From positions 54,713,792-54,777,791 of the forward strand of contig CM022298.1 in assembly GCA_011799875.1 (NCBI GenBank): a stretch of DNA of 64,000 bases. The letters run 5' to 3'. Below the pieces are notes generated by a model. The model did not search any database, was not told where the DNA came from, and was given only the letters and a program-made list of their open reading frames with translations. Shown in pieces: positions 36,590 through 48,889 of this stretch (position 1 is the first letter of the stretch; each line of letters begins with the position of its first letter). The translations under genes and the position numbers were made by a program. This stretch comes from Thinopyrum elongatum (taxonomy: Eukaryota > Streptophyta > Magnoliopsida > Poales > Poaceae).

Positions 36590-37150
36590 CACTGGTACAT
36601 CGAGGTGCTATCCAAACGGCTTTTAACCCCTTTCCGCGACGGCGTTCTGAACCGTCGCCTAGTGTGTGACTGTGATTGGGGGGTCCTTCCCACACGACTC
36701 AGAAACCATCGGGGATATGCCCTCCTGGCACACTCGCTCGGCAAAATGAGGTCGTGTGCGACCGGTGAGCGATCAAATACGGTTATACGTATAGTAGTGC
36801 TAAAAAATACAATTATACAGGCGAAATCGTTTCCGGTCGTAAGTACATCCCACACAGTCAGTCCCTGCTAAACATTTCCGTTCATATATACATCCCACAC
36901 AGTCGCTCCAAGGAAAATGTTTCCGTTCGCAGGTACATCACACACAATTTTCCCCATTAAATCGTTTGTGATAGCGTTGCCATTGCACACGATATTAAAA
37001 AAATTATCGTTTGCATTATTGAATGCATCACACACGGTGCGTAGAAGAAACTGTGTGGCAAAGGATGTCCATCACACACAGTTTTTATGTGGTAAACGTT
37101 TGCGGAAGGTGGCCTAACGCAAACAGTTTTCAAGAGGATGTCGTGTGTGA
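36590..37150. repeat. 5' terminal and subterminal repeats of CACTA 2
   Basis: The first ~130 bp match 8093-8225, including CCCCTTTCCGCGACGGCGTT with a nearby GAACCGTCGCC partner that could pair as a hairpin. From 36,770 the motifs CACACAGTC, AATCGTTT, CACACGGTGC and CGCAAACAG recur. Confidence 0.8.
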
Positions 37151-37154
37151 TTGT

Positions 37155-39369
37155 TCATTGATCCAACACGGTACATAGACGGTACATAGACAGATGCATC
37201 TCATCTGGAAAACTGCTGAAGCAAGAGGCGAATATTGAGCCTTCATTGATGTTGAAGGTCTTTGCAACTTTAGGCCAGTGCCTATGGATGATTGACCGTC
37301 CATCCTTCGTCCTCTTCAGGAACACTTCAATATTGAACCGTGGGTGTTGTATGAAAACCTTCCTCGCCTCCGGACCATAGAGGTGGTTTGAGAGGTAATC
37401 ATCAGTGAACTGCTTTGGAAATGCCTAAAAACAAGGATGTGCATAAATATCTTCTCTATATTGGAAATGGGGCAAAGGAATAAAAAAGGCAAGGTATAAT
37501 ATTTAGTACGGTCTTGTAGTGAACTGATGTCTTCTTCATTGTGCAGACAAAGATCTTGTTGTTTTTTATCGCTAATTTCTTTATTCTAACAATCTTTCTG
37601 AGTTTCTTGACTTGATTGATATTCATGGACAACTCATTTCCCCATATGCAAAAAGGGTCGAACAGTGGGTCAAAACCTCTGACAGTAAGACCTACATGTG
37701 CAAGACCAAATTGTTAAAAACCTAAATATTAGAATGGTTCCTGCAATTGCACAGTAATGTGCTATTAGACAACGGACCATGCATGTGCTAACCTCGATTG
37801 TAAACCTCAGTGCTTCTCATTGTTTCCCTGCAACACATATAAGGTAGTTAGTCATCAGGTTAAGTGAGGATTTGCATGCTATCAGTAAAATATGTTGATG
37901 AAAAATAAGCGCATTGCAGATTCATCAGATTAATTCAAGCCACATGGAAAACCCATTTATCCAAACCAAGCATGATTAAGAACTAGGAAATATAGCACTT
38001 GTATATGTTTCTCATGTATTAAGTGCAGCCAAATTCGATTTATTCCTCACATGCACAACAATACAAAATTCTACCCACGACAATTGGGAACCATCCGCAT
38101 TGCAGAATTGAATCAAGCAGTTAACTAAACACCACAAGAATGAACACAGCATTAACTGAGCACCACATTGCACAATATAACATACTCCTAATTGAAGATC
38201 AGACAGTTAACCAAACCATGCATGCTTAACAACTGAAAATATAGCAATTGTATTGTTTTCTCATGTTTTAGTACAGCCAAATTTAATTTATGTCTCACAT
38301 GGTATACAATAACAGAATGCACCCACAACAATTGAACATCGCATTGCAGAATTGAACCAAACAGTTAACTAAACATCACAACAAATGAACCAACGTTAAC
38401 TGAGCCCCACATTGCACAATATACATACTCCTAATAGAAGATCAGATAGTTAAACAACCAAGCATGCTTAATAACTTGGAATATAGCAATTGTATTTGTT
38501 TCTCATTTATTTAGTACAGCCAACATCGATTTACTTCTCACATGGTATACAATAACAGAATGCACCCACACTATTGAACATCGCATTGCAGAATTGACCA
38601 AACATTTACTAACACCACAACAAATGAACCAAACGTTAACTGAGCACCACATTGCACAATGTATAACAAACAGTTAACCAAACCAAGCATCCTTGGCAAC
38701 TTGAAAATATAGCAATTGTATTTGTTTCTCATGTATTTTGTAAAGATAAGTTCGATTTATTTCTCACATGGAAGACGATACAAAATTGCACCCTGAAGAA
38801 TTGAACATCACATTTGCAGAATTGAACCAAACACTTAACTGAAGATGACAACTAATTAACCAAACAGTTAATACGTGAGCACCACATTGCACGACATATA
38901 GAACATATACACTAGAGCAACAGATTGCATGGTAAAATTAGATAGCACAGTTCACTAGATTTGTTAAGGAAAGGCAGGAGCAGCACACGCAACGGGTAAA
39001 CCGAGCATGCTTAACCGGCGTAGCTAGCAAATGGCAAGGTGCTCCTCCAAGATCTGGGGGTCGGCACGAATGGCAGCCATAGCGACCTCATCTACGCGTG
39101 CGGCCGTGATTTGTTTCTCCGCAGCCAAATGCTCCTTGAGCTCCTGCCTATACTACGTGCACCATGGCTTAGGGCGGCGCTTATTTGGTGGAGGGGTCAG
39201 TGATTTTGGTGGAAGGTGTCACGCCGGCGGTCGGGGCATGTGTGATGTGGAAGGAGGAGGAGGACGGGGGTCGGGTGTGGATTACCTGCCTGGATAGACG
39301 AGGCCGAGCAACGTGAAGGAGGATCGCCGGCGAGGAGGCGATGCTGCAAGCAAGGAGTGAAGGTTTCAA
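37155..39369 (-). pseudogene. CACTA-borne B3 domain gene, second copy
   Basis: Exon 37,691-37,510 reads FDPLFDPFCIWGNELSMNIN, then a basic stretch and FVCTMKKTSVHYKT. Exon 37,424-37,155 reads AFPKQFTDDYLSNHLYGPEA, FLKRTKDGRSIIHRHWPKVA and NINEGSIFASCF, then stops. Intron phases equal those of the copy at 8966-9489, and both B3 exons are open. Residues such as FPKQFT, DYLSN, KDGRS and EGxI are shared, but the two copies differ at many others. A candidate upstream exon at 39,369-39,020 has a helix-rich stretch (YRQELKEHLAAEKQITAARV) but carries stops and a frame change. Exons between are unresolved. Confidence 0.65.
38000..38930. repeat. ~240-bp tandem array in the B3 gene intron
   Basis: TTTCTCAT with downstream ACAGCCAAATTYGATTTAT, TTGCAGAATTGA and GAGCACCACATTGCACAA recurs with spacing near 245, 242 and 225 bp (about 38,010, 38,257, 38,499 and 38,724). 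Non-coding. Its position matches that of the different ~230-bp repeats in the CACTA 1 copy. Confidence 0.75.
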
Positions 39370-39775
39370 CTTGGAAAGGAAGGCGGAAACAGGGAAAATG
39401 TGGCTTTTGTTAAGGGGAAGGGGCGGGGGGGTAGATATTTCCGCGGAAGCCGAAAATTTTGAATCGGTTCAGCGAAAAACTGGCACGCAAAGTGTCATCA
39501 GACACGGTCCCTTATTCAGAACTGTGTACGATATCTGAACATCATAAACGATTCAGATAGCTTAACCCGTGTGTGATGAGTTTGAACGTCAAAAATTTTG
39601 GTTCAAATTTCCCTAGTTATAGTGGTCATCCACGTCATTGCATAATTTGGGTACACAAAGAAGACTACAGCACACCCACACTTCTTAATCGAGCAAGTTC
39701 AGAGCTAGCTGACCTAAATATTACTCTAACAAATTAAAGACCGGCGCTCTTAATTAATCAAAACAAAGAGTACTA
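39370..39775. other. Spacer between two minus-strand genes of CACTA 2
   Basis: Contains family motifs at 39,480-39,580 (CAGACACGGTCCC, GAACTGTGTACGAT, AACCCGTGTGTGATG) and then AT-rich DNA. No gene seen. Confidence 0.45.
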
Positions 39776-40390
39776 CTATGGCTGGTGCTCGTCGATCTCC
39801 GCCGCCTCCTCAATGTCCAGCTCGCGCCCGACGGTCTCCTGGGGAAGGGGCTCCATGGCATCCATCGCACCATACTCGGCAAGCATCTCGCCATCCACGT
39901 CCGCCATCTCTTTGGAAAAGACCGCCACACGCTGGGCGTGGGTGGCCACGATCTGGGCTTGGACGGGCTCCGTCGTGGCAAGGTATGCGGCGGAGGAATG
40001 GACGGCTGCTCGAACGCTCTCGGCGATTGCCAACTCTTCGGCCGTGGGTTGCCGACCGTTGTCGGAGAAGCTTCGTTCGATTTGTGCGGTGACCGCCACG
40101 AGCTAGGCGTGGGCGGCCTCGACATGGTCGTGGGCGTCCTCCATCAGGGCTAAGGCCACCGCTGCAGAACGGACAGCCGCTATGCCGCTCTCGCCAGTTG
40201 CTATCCCCGAGGCAGATGTTGCTGCCGGCACCTGAGAAGCAACAGCAGCCATTTGGGTTGCCTTGGCCGCCCGGTCGCAGATTGCGGGCACGCTCATGCA
40301 CCTTGTTAGCACATGCATGGCGGCTGCGGCCGTGCTCTCGCCGGAGTGGGCCGCCGAAGTTGCCCTCACGACGCGGGTCCATGTCCCCAT
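39776..40390 (-). pseudogene. Ala-rich helical protein gene with one stop
   Basis: From ATG 40,390 the frame runs 204 codons to 39,776, with a single TAG at 40,100-40,102. It starts MGTWTRVVRATSAAHSGEST, is very rich in Ala with spaced Val, Ile and Met, and ends acidic (EAAEIDEHQP). The composition suggests long helices or coiled coil. I recognise no family. A similar build (Ala-rich region plus charged helical part) is seen in the minus-strand ORF at 53,117-53,887. Function unknown. Confidence 0.5.
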
Positions 40391-40751
40391 CTTTCACCGG
40401 CGATGATTGAACGGTGAAATGATATTTGGTGAGCGAGCTAGTGTGCTTGACACGCTAGCTGTGGACTGTAGCCGATGCACCTTCTCGCATAAGCCATAGG
40501 CGTACTATACTCCGACGGTGCTCCTAGATATTTTGTACTGCATCTCACACGGTTGGTGATAATAAACTGTGTGCGATCTACTTGATTTGAATTACATAAT
40601 GGGGTCACAGCGGCAATGGAGGGTGTTTGAATTGCTAGAACTTTTATCTGTAGTGAACAAGCCTGATGGTTTCGGTAGGGAATGTGACACCTTTGGGGAC
40701 GAAACAATATACGTTGCCTCTTCTTGCTTTCAAAATTTTTCTAGTGTCAAC
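40391..40751. other. Mid-element spacer of CACTA 2
   Basis: Homologous to 1880-2080 (shared block CTGTGGACTGTAGCCGA and others). Holds CACACGGTTGGTGATAAT / AACTGTGTGCGATC, an inverted pair of family motifs. At 40,660 it jumps into the ~500-bp repeat, which is then interrupted by a Gypsy element at 40,752. Confidence 0.6.
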
Positions 40752-42163
40752 TGATACGTCTCCGTCGTATCTACTTTTCCTAACAGTTTTCCTCTTGTTT
40801 TGGACTGTAATTTGCATGATTTGAATGAAACTAACCCAGACTGACGCTGTTTTTAGCAGAACTACCATGGTGTTGTTTTTTGTGCAGAAATAAAAGTTCT
40901 CGGATTGGAACAAAACTTTGCGAGGAATTTTTATATGAATAAAGATAATTTTGGAGCCAAGAACCACCGGAGGGGGGCACCTGGGTGGGCACAACCCACC
41001 AGGGCGCGCCCCCCCTCCAGGCGCGCCCAGGTGGGTTGTCCCCACCTGGTGGCCCCGCAGACTTCAACCCTGATACTATAAAATCACATATTTGAGAAAA
41101 AAATCGGGGAGAAAGAATTATCGTGTTTCACGAGATGGAGCCGCCGCCACCTCCTAATCTTCATCGGGAGGCCAGATCTGGAGTCCGTTTGGGGCTCCGG
41201 AGAGGGGGATCTTCGATCTTCGTCATAACCAACCCTTCTCCATCACCAATTTCATGATGCTCCCCACCGAGAGTGAATAATTCCTTCGTAGGCTCGCTAG
41301 TTGGTGATGAGTTGGATGAGATTCATCATGTAATCGAGTTAGTTTTGTTAGGGCTTGATCCCTAGTATCCATTATGTTCTGAGATTGATGTTGCTATGAC
41401 TTTGCCATGCTTAATGCTTGTCACTTTGGGCCCGGGTGCCTTGATTTCAGATCTGAACCGTTTATTTTATCACCATTATATCCATGTTCTAGATCCGATC
41501 TTGCAACTTATAGTCACCTACTACGTGTTATGATCCGGCAACCCCGGATTGACAATAATCGGGACACTTCCCGGTGATGACCGTAGTTTGAGGAGTTCAT
41601 GTATTCACCGTGTGTTATTGCTTTGTTCCGGTTCTCTATTAAAAGGAGGCCTTAATATCCCTTAGTTTCAAATAGGACCCCGCTGCCACGGGAGGGTAGG
41701 ACAAAAGATGTCATGCAAGTTCTTTCCATAAGCACGTATGACTATTTACAGAATACATGCCTACATTATATTTGTGAACTGGAGCTAGTGCCGTATCGCC
41801 CTAGGTTATGACTATTATATGATGAATATCATCCAACGAATTCACCGATCCAATGCCTACGAATTTCTCTTATACTGTTTCTGCTAAGTTACTACTGCTA
41901 TTGTTACTATTGCACTTGCTACAAAATCATTGCTATCACTGTTACTATTACTATTGCTGTTGCTACTACTATCAAAACTATCATACTACTGTGCTACTGA
42001 TCACTTTGCTGCAGATAATTAATCTCCAGGTGTGGTTGAATTGACAACTCAGCTGCTAATACTTGCAAATATTCTTTGGCTCCCCTTATGTCGAATCAAT
42101 AAATTTGGGTTGAATACTCTACCCTCAAAAACTATTGCGATCCCCTATACTTGTGGGTTATCA
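40752..42163 (+). repeat. 5' LTR of the Athila-like element
   Basis: Length 1,412 bp. Contains a CACAACCCACC / GGTGGGTTGT inverted repeat at about 40,990-41,040, a TATA box (TATAAAA, 41,077-41,083) and a CT/ACT-rich low-complexity stretch near 41,880-41,980. Confidence 0.93.
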
Positions 42164-42174
42164 AGACCTTTTTC

Positions 42175-42192
42175 TGGCGCCGCTGCCGGGGA
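42175..42192 (+). promoter_or_regulatory. Primer binding site (tRNA-Asp type)
   Basis: TGGCGCCGCTGCCGGGGA, 11 bp after the LTR. It is complementary to the 3' end expected of plant tRNA-Asp apart from one base. tRNA-Asp priming is typical of Athila-group elements. Confidence 0.8.
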
Positions 42193-42241
42193 GCATAGCT
42201 ATATTTGTTGAGTCACTTGGGATTATTATCAAATTATCACT

Positions 42242-45016
42242 ATGAAGAATCTGAAGGATGCTAAGACTAAGATTTTTCCCTCTAAGACGAGGGGAGGTAA
42301 GGAACTGCCATCTAGCTCCGCTTTAGATTCACCTTCTGTTATAAGTAAACTTGCAACACCACCACATGCTATCAATTCTGATAGGTCGCAAGTTATTGAT
42401 GATGCTACTTCTGCTATGAATGCTATTCATGACGATGCTAGTACCTTGCTTGATGATAATGTGCCACTAGGTGAATTTCTTGATGAACAAATTGCAAGAG
42501 TAAGACAGAATGAGATTGTTGAAACTGATGAAGAGCTCGAAACTGAAAATCTTGAAACACCTATTACACCTAGTTCTCCTAGATATGAATTGCCAAAGGT
42601 ACCGGAAGGTTATGTTATGGATGAGGAGACAACTAGAGACATTCTTGCTTGTAAGGATAGAGATGATTTGGAAAAATTATTATGCAAGTATAAAGAAAAG
42701 ACTTTGAATGCTAAAATGAAATGTGATCCTCAGTTTGCTACTTCACCTATCTTTGTTGATGATAAGGATTATGAATTCTCTGTCGACCCAGAGTTAATCA
42801 CTTTGGTTGAATCTGATCCTTTCCATGGTTATGAAACTGAAACTGTTGTGGCACATCTTACTAAGTTGAATGATATAGCCACCCTTTTTGCTCATGATGA
42901 GAAGATTCGCTATTATTATATTCTCAAATTATTTCCGTTCTCATTAAAGGGTGATGCTAAGGCTTGGTATAATACTCTTGCTCCTGGTTGTGTGCGTAGT
43001 CCCCAGGATATGATTTATTACTTCTCTGAAAAATACTTTCCTGCTCATAAGAAACAAGCTTCCTTACAGGAAATATTTAACTTTGTGCAAATTGAAGAAG
43101 AGAGTCTCCCACAAGCTTGGGGGAGGCTTCTCCAATTGCTTAATGCTTTGCCTGATCATCCTCTTAAGAAAAATGAAATACTTGATATCTTCTATAATGG
43201 ACTAACCGATGCTTCTAGGGACTTCCTAGATAGTTATGCTGGTTGTGTTTTCAGGGAACGAACTATTGGACAAGCTGAAGAATTATTGAATAACATATTG
43301 AAAAATTATGATGATTGGATGCTTCCTGAACCACCGGTTAAACCCACTCCGAAGAAGAGGGGTATTCTATATCTCAGTCCTGAAGATATGTAAGAGGCAA
43401 AGAAATCTATGAAGCAAAAAGGTATTAAAGCAGAGGATGTTAAAAATTTACCACCTATCGAAGAAACACATGGGCTTGAAACACCACCACCTAAGGTGGT
43501 AGAGGTAAATTCTTTACTATAGTTCGATGAAGGTGATATTCCTTATAACAAACATCCTAGTCAATGCCTTTATGAATTTGATAATTACATTAGAAAGCAA
43601 GATCACTTCAATGCAAATGTTATGAAACAATTGAAATACAATTCTGATATGATTGCTCGCTTGAGTGACTTGTTATTTAGAATCTCAAATGATGTTAGAG
43701 GTGTAGGAAAACATGCCTCTATGGTTCAAACTCAATTAGAACAAGTTGCTAAATCTCAAAGAGAGTTGCTTGATGAAATGAATAATAATATCAATGATCA
43801 TGTTGTTAGAGTAATGACTAGAGGAGGCAGAATGACTCAGGAACCACTTTATCCTGAGGGACACCCAAAAAGAATTGAACAAGACTCTCAAAGAGTTGAC
43901 ACTGATGTACCTAGTCCTTCTAAAAAGAAAAATAAGAAGAAGAATGATAGGACTTTGGATGCCTCTAGTGAACCTGAAGTTGAAAAACCTCCTGGTAATG
44001 ATAATGAAGTTTCTATTTCTGACGCTGAAACTTAATCTGGTAGTGAACACTCACCCTCTGATAATGAAAAAGATAATGATGAGTTTCATGAAGATACTCA
44101 AACAAATAATAAAGAACCAGACAATGATGTTGAGATAGAACCAGCAGTTAATCTTGATAACCCACAACCCAAGAATAAAAGATATGATAAAAGAGACTTT
44201 GTTGCTAGAAAACATGGTAAGGAAAGAGAACCATGGGTTCAAAAACCTATGCCCTTTACACCTAAGTCAACCAAAAAGAAAGATAATGAAGAATTTGAAT
44301 GCTTTGCTGAGATGCTGAGGCCAGTCTTTTTGCGTACTCGCTTGACTGATATCTTGAAAATGCCTCCTTATGTAAAGTACATGAAAGACATCATCACCAA
44401 CAAGAGGAAAATACCGGAAGCTGAAATCTCCACCATGCTTGCTAATTATACTTTTAAGGATGGAGTGCCTAAAAAACTTGGAGATCCGAGAATCCCCACT
44501 ATACCCTGCTCCATAAAAAGAAACTATGTAAAAACGGCTTTATGTGATTTAGGAGCTGGTGTTAGTGTTATGCCTTTCTCTTTATATAAAAGACTTGATT
44601 TGAATAAACCCACACCTACTGAAATATCATTGCAAATGGCTGACAAATTAACTACCATACCTATCGGTATTTATGAGGATGTGCCCGTTGTTGTTGCTAA
44701 TGTTACTATCTTAACTGACTTTGTTATACTTGAGATGCCCGAGGACGACAACATGTCGATTATCCTTGGTAGACCCTTCTTGAACACTGCAGGGGCTGTT
44801 ATTGATTGCAATAAAAGCAAGGTCACTTTTCATATCAACGGTAATGAGCATACGGTGCACTTTCCGAAGAAACAATTCCAAGTGAATGGTATTAATGTTA
44901 TTGAAAAATCTCCGACAATCACTATTGAAAGTTTTCAACTACCTCTACCTATTGCCAAAAAGAAATATGAAATGCTTATTATTGGGGACATTCATATCCC
45001 CGTTGAGGTAACTTGA
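42242..45016 (+). pseudogene. Athila-like gag-protease polyprotein with three in-frame stops
   Basis: One frame of 925 codons with stops at 43,391 (TAA), 43,520 (TAG) and 44,033 (TAA) and no frameshift. The gag capsid region reads FPFSLKGDAKAWYNTL, YFSEKYFPAHKK, EESLPQAWGRLLQLL and FYNGL, the retrotransposon gag pattern. A Lys/Asp-rich linker follows. The aspartic protease region has ALCDLGAGVSVMPFSLY (DLGA in place of DSGA), then MSIILGRPFLNTAGAVID. Residues after 44,960 close with no join to a reverse transcriptase. I chose the ATG at 42,242, 50 bp after the primer site. Confidence 0.9.
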
Positions 45017-45170
45017 TCAACCTTATTAATGGATCATTTTTTAGAGGTATGAAGTTGATGAATTTAGTAAGCACTACCTTCTGTTCCTACCTTTTGTTTT
45101 TTGTTTTTATTAGTTAAATAAAATATAATGCCACGTTTTGTCTGTTTTCTGAATTTCCCGTGCAATAAAA

Positions 45171-45751
45171 AAATGACCCAAAAATAAAAGTTCTCAGAAT
45201 GCTCTAAAAATTTAATAAGATTTTTTTTTAATATTTAAGAATTTTTGGTGCAAATAACATCAGAGGGAGGTGTTCCAGGTGGGCACAACCCACCTGGGCG
45301 CGCCAGCACCCCCAAGCGAGCCCTGGTGGGTTGTGGTCCCCACGTGGGCCCCCTCACTTTTCCCTTGATCCCACATCACCACCTATCTCCAGGAAAAAAT
45401 CACCATTGCTCTCTCTCTCTCTCTCTCGTGTTCTTGCTCTCAAACCCGCGGATTTTGATCTCTTTGCTCGAAGCTCCATTTCCGAAACTGTTTCGGGGGA
45501 TTGTTGCCTGGTATGTGACTCCTCCGTTGGTCCAATTAATTTTTGCTTTAGTGGTTTATATTTTGAATAATTAGTTGCTCTTGGTGCTGCTGTAGATGAC
45601 CTTGCATGTTAAATTCTTAGAGTTCTAAGTAGTTTGAATGCTTGATATGGCCTCTATGCATCCCTATGACTAGTTGCTATCATTTTTGTAAAGTTTTGTT
45701 GAGAAAAATTTTGTGGACTAAAAATTTCAGAATTTTGTTCATAGGAAAAAG
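45171..45751 (+). promoter_or_regulatory. LTR-like internal segment before ORF2
   Basis: 45,171-45,355 resembles the LTR at about 40,885-41,060: AAATAAAAGTTCTC, then CAGGTGGGCACAACCCACC, GGGCGCGCC and GGTGGGTTGTGGTCCCCAC. A CT microsatellite (45,410-45,428) follows. Placed between the protease and ORF2, it could be a second promoter and leader for ORF2; that is inference. ORFs at 45,245-45,574 are rejected. Confidence 0.5.
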
Positions 45752-46771
45752 ATGAGTATCTTTAGGAAGTTTGCTTCCAAGAAGAACTCCAAGGGAGTTA
45801 TTGGGGAGTCATCTGACAGTGATCTCCGCACCCGGAGAATGGCGGAGGTACGGCCATGCGACTGGCCGCATAACCCATTCATGGAAGGGGCCGGAATCCT
45901 TCAGGAGTTTGCACAATATGCTGCTAATGCCGGCCTCACCGACTTCATCGCAGCTGAGTGTGAACAGTATCATCTCCTCACAAATTCCTTTGTGCAAAGT
46001 TTTCATTTCCTAGTTAGGAATAATCCCCCTGAGGTGCAGTTTAACTTATATGCCGAACCCCATCAAATACCGCTTCCTGAATTTTGTGACATATGCTTGC
46101 TCCCTTCTGATGGTAGTTTAGTAGAGCCGAGGCCCGTGGAGTTTGATGGTTTTTACCGTACTCTGATAGTGGGAGATGAGAGAGGGGTGTCAAGTGTCAC
46201 CGCTACTAGCTTGCATTTTCCTGCCGTGCATTATTTTGCTCTATTCATTACAAAGTGTTTGCTTGCTAGAGAGAAGGTGGGTGCACTCAGTGCCCCAGAC
46301 TTTGCTGTTTTACGCCGTGCACTTTACGGCGACAACACTTATAGCTTGGGAGCTATTGTGGCACGTCGCCTCCACATTAACATATCCAAGGGTAAAGTAC
46401 ATGGTGGCATTTATGCTACTCGCCTAGCGAGTCACTTTAAAGTTCAGATACGCCAGCATGATTATCCTCTACCCAAGGTTTATTTAGATCATCAGGCTAT
46501 GGCATACCACCAGTTTATTGATGGCGAGAACACTGACATTCCTGTTCCTTATAACCTGGTTTTCAGTGAGAACACTCGTGATATTATTCCTTTGCCTACA
46601 CCTGCTTTGTTTGATCCTATTACCAGGGGCGGATACAAGATTATGCCTGAGGACATCGTCGCCTACCGGAACAACCTAGCTGCGGCACAGGAGGAGACTC
46701 AGCAATGGGACCCTCAGGTGCCCGCTCCCCAGCACTTCAGCATAGGACCCCATCGCTTCTTCGAGTGGTGA
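45752..46771 (+). CDS. Athila-like second ORF, intact
   Basis: An uninterrupted 339-codon frame starting MSIFRKFASKKNSKGVIGES. It contains VRPCDWPHNPFMEGAGILQE, FHFLVRNNPPEVQFNLY, a central hydrophobic part (FPAVHYFALFITKCLLA) and ends FSIGPHRFFEW. It resembles the ATHILA ORF-1 / putative plant transposon protein families, whose job is unknown; the place after gag-protease corresponds to the third ORF of Athila elements. No signal peptide or clear membrane anchor is seen. It is open while the upstream gag-protease has three stops. Confidence 0.7.
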   Translation: MSIFRKFASKKNSKGVIGESSDSDLRTRRMAEVRPCDWPHNPFMEGAGILQEFAQYAANAGLTDFIAAECEQYHLLTNSFVQSFHFLVRNNPPEVQFNLYAEPHQIPLPEFCDICLLPSDGSLVEPRPVEFDGFYRTLIVGDERGVSSVTATSLHFPAVHYFALFITKCLLAREKVGALSAPDFAVLRRALYGDNTYSLGAIVARRLHINISKGKVHGGIYATRLASHFKVQIRQHDYPLPKVYLDHQAMAYHQFIDGENTDIPVPYNLVFSENTRDIIPLPTPALFDPITRGGYKIMPEDIVAYRNNLAAAQEETQQWDPQVPAPQHFSIGPHRFFEW

Positions 46772-48889
46772 TTACCAAGTTAGGCCAAAAGCCTAAGCTT
46801 GGGGGAGTACGTATTTCCACTGACATTACATTCATGTTCACACATTTCATTCCAGTTGTCGGCGTCCACACTTTTTCATTGTATTATCCATGCTAAATTT
46901 ATTTTCTCGCGTTCTTCTTGTGTGTTTGAAAAACTTTGAGAAAATCCAAAAATATATTTCCTGCTTCTTTTCGGTTTTTCTTCCTAGTGTAGTTAGTTGT
47001 AGTATTTAAAAAGAAAACCTAAAAAGATTTCCTTGTTCTTCTTTTACTTGTTGGGAGCTCTCCCGTGTAAATAGTTTTTCTCATTTTTGTTTTTCTCTCT
47101 TTAATTTGCTTTCTTCCAGAAAACCAAAACCTCCAAAAACATTTCAGTGTATTTCTCTGAATTTCTTTTCTTTTTATTGAGTCGTACCGAGGAGAAGACC
47201 ATGATGAAAATTTTGAGTGGCTCCCATATGCATTATTGTTGATCTAACAGAGAGCCCATATTACCTTGTCTTCTCCTTTTTGAATAAAATGTTTTGCATA
47301 TTCCAGCTTAGTCCACAGCACTCTTGCACTATTATTATTTTCATATCATTCGGTCGTGCAAGTGAAAGGCAATAATGACGATATTTGATGAACTGGCTGT
47401 GGCAGAGAGAAACGGGTATGAACTCAACTTGTTCTGTTTTTGTAAATATGTTTAACCTAGTATCTATGATTCAGCCTATTATGATCAAACATGTTTGCAA
47501 TGATATTTAGAGATTATAGTTTCTCATGCCATGCTTAAGTAGCTAGGAGTGGATAATGATTTATCTTGGATGTCAACATAGCGTTAAAATGATTGTGATA
47601 TAGTACGATGATATGGTATCCTCCTCTGAATGTTCGAGTGGCTTGACTTGGCACATGTTCATGCATGTAGTTGAATCAAAACCAACATAGCCTCTATGAT
47701 ATTTATGTTCATGGTGTTCATATCATACTCATGCTAGTATCCAATGTTACTTATGCATAATGCATGTTCATGACCGTTTTCGCTCTCTAGCTGGCCGCTT
47801 CTCAACCTATTTGCTAGCCTTCGCCTGTACTAAGCGGAAATTCTGCTTGTGCATCAAAACCATGAAACCCAAGTTATTCCAGATGAGTCCACCATACCTA
47901 CCTATATGCGGTATTACCCTGCCGTCCTAAGTAAATTTGCATGTGCCACCTCTAAAAATTTCAAATAAATATCCTTTTTGTGTGCCTGGATTGTTCATAG
48001 AGCGAAAGGAGGTAGTCAGTATCTTCCATGCTAAGCGGGTTATTCTCATGATGAGTGTTTATTCACTCATCCTTGCACAAGAGGGGCGGTAATAGGGATT
48101 CCCAGTCTCGAACTCAAATTGCAAATAATTAAACAAAACTCCCCCGGGACTGTTATTGGTATGGACGGCACCCGTTGTTTCGGACAAGCCGTGGAGTGTG
48201 ATTGTTGGTGGAGGGGGAGTAAACCTTTACTTTTATCGCTTGGGAACCGCCACTAATGTGTTTAGCATGGAAGATACCGATAACTAATGGTCGCGAAGTA
48301 AACAAGAAGGGTGCATTTCTCAAAATTTCATTTACCTCTGTTTTAAAACTTGAGCTCTGGCACCTCTGCAAATCACTGCTTCCCTCTGCGAAGGGACTAT
48401 CTATTTACTTTTATGTTGAGTCATCATCTTCTCAAATAAGCGCCAGAACCTGAGAGCACTATTGTCATCCTCATGCATTGTGTGTAGCTAATGTTGGGTG
48501 CATCATGACTGGATCTTTTTCTACCATGAATTACAATGTTTAGTCGCTGCTCGGACTTTGGAGGTGCTCTGCATTTATGTTTTGCGGATTCAGAAAGAGC
48601 TAGCGAGATACCACTATTGTCATATTATATCATGGTTGTTTTGACAAAGTGTTGTTATTTGAGATATCTTATTATTGCTTGCTAGTTGATTATGCCATTG
48701 ATATGAGTTAATATAATTTTTAAGAGTTATTGTCGACATGGTTAGTTATAATCTTTGCTGAAAACCTGAGTGCTACTTAAGCTTATTTATGTAAACAAGA
48801 GCAAAAGAGTTTGTAAAAGTTTTTCTTTTTCACTTTCAGTTATCAACTGAATTGCTTGAGGACAAACAAAGGTTTAAGCTTGGGGGAGT
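46772..48889 (+). other. 3' non-coding region of the Athila-like element with duplicated polypurine tract
   Basis: About 2.1 kb with no supported ORF. AAGCTTGGGGGAGT occurs twice: at 46,795-46,808, just after ORF2, and at 48,876-48,889, directly before the 3' LTR. The second is the polypurine tract for plus-strand priming; the first could be an extra internal tract. Confidence 0.7.

Noticed and set aside
42175..42192. tRNA gene remnant
   Set aside because: Match is only to the tRNA 3' end and sits beside an LTR, so it is a primer binding site.
45245..45574. ORFs before ORF2 of the Athila-like element
   Set aside because: They translate an LTR-like segment and a CT microsatellite.
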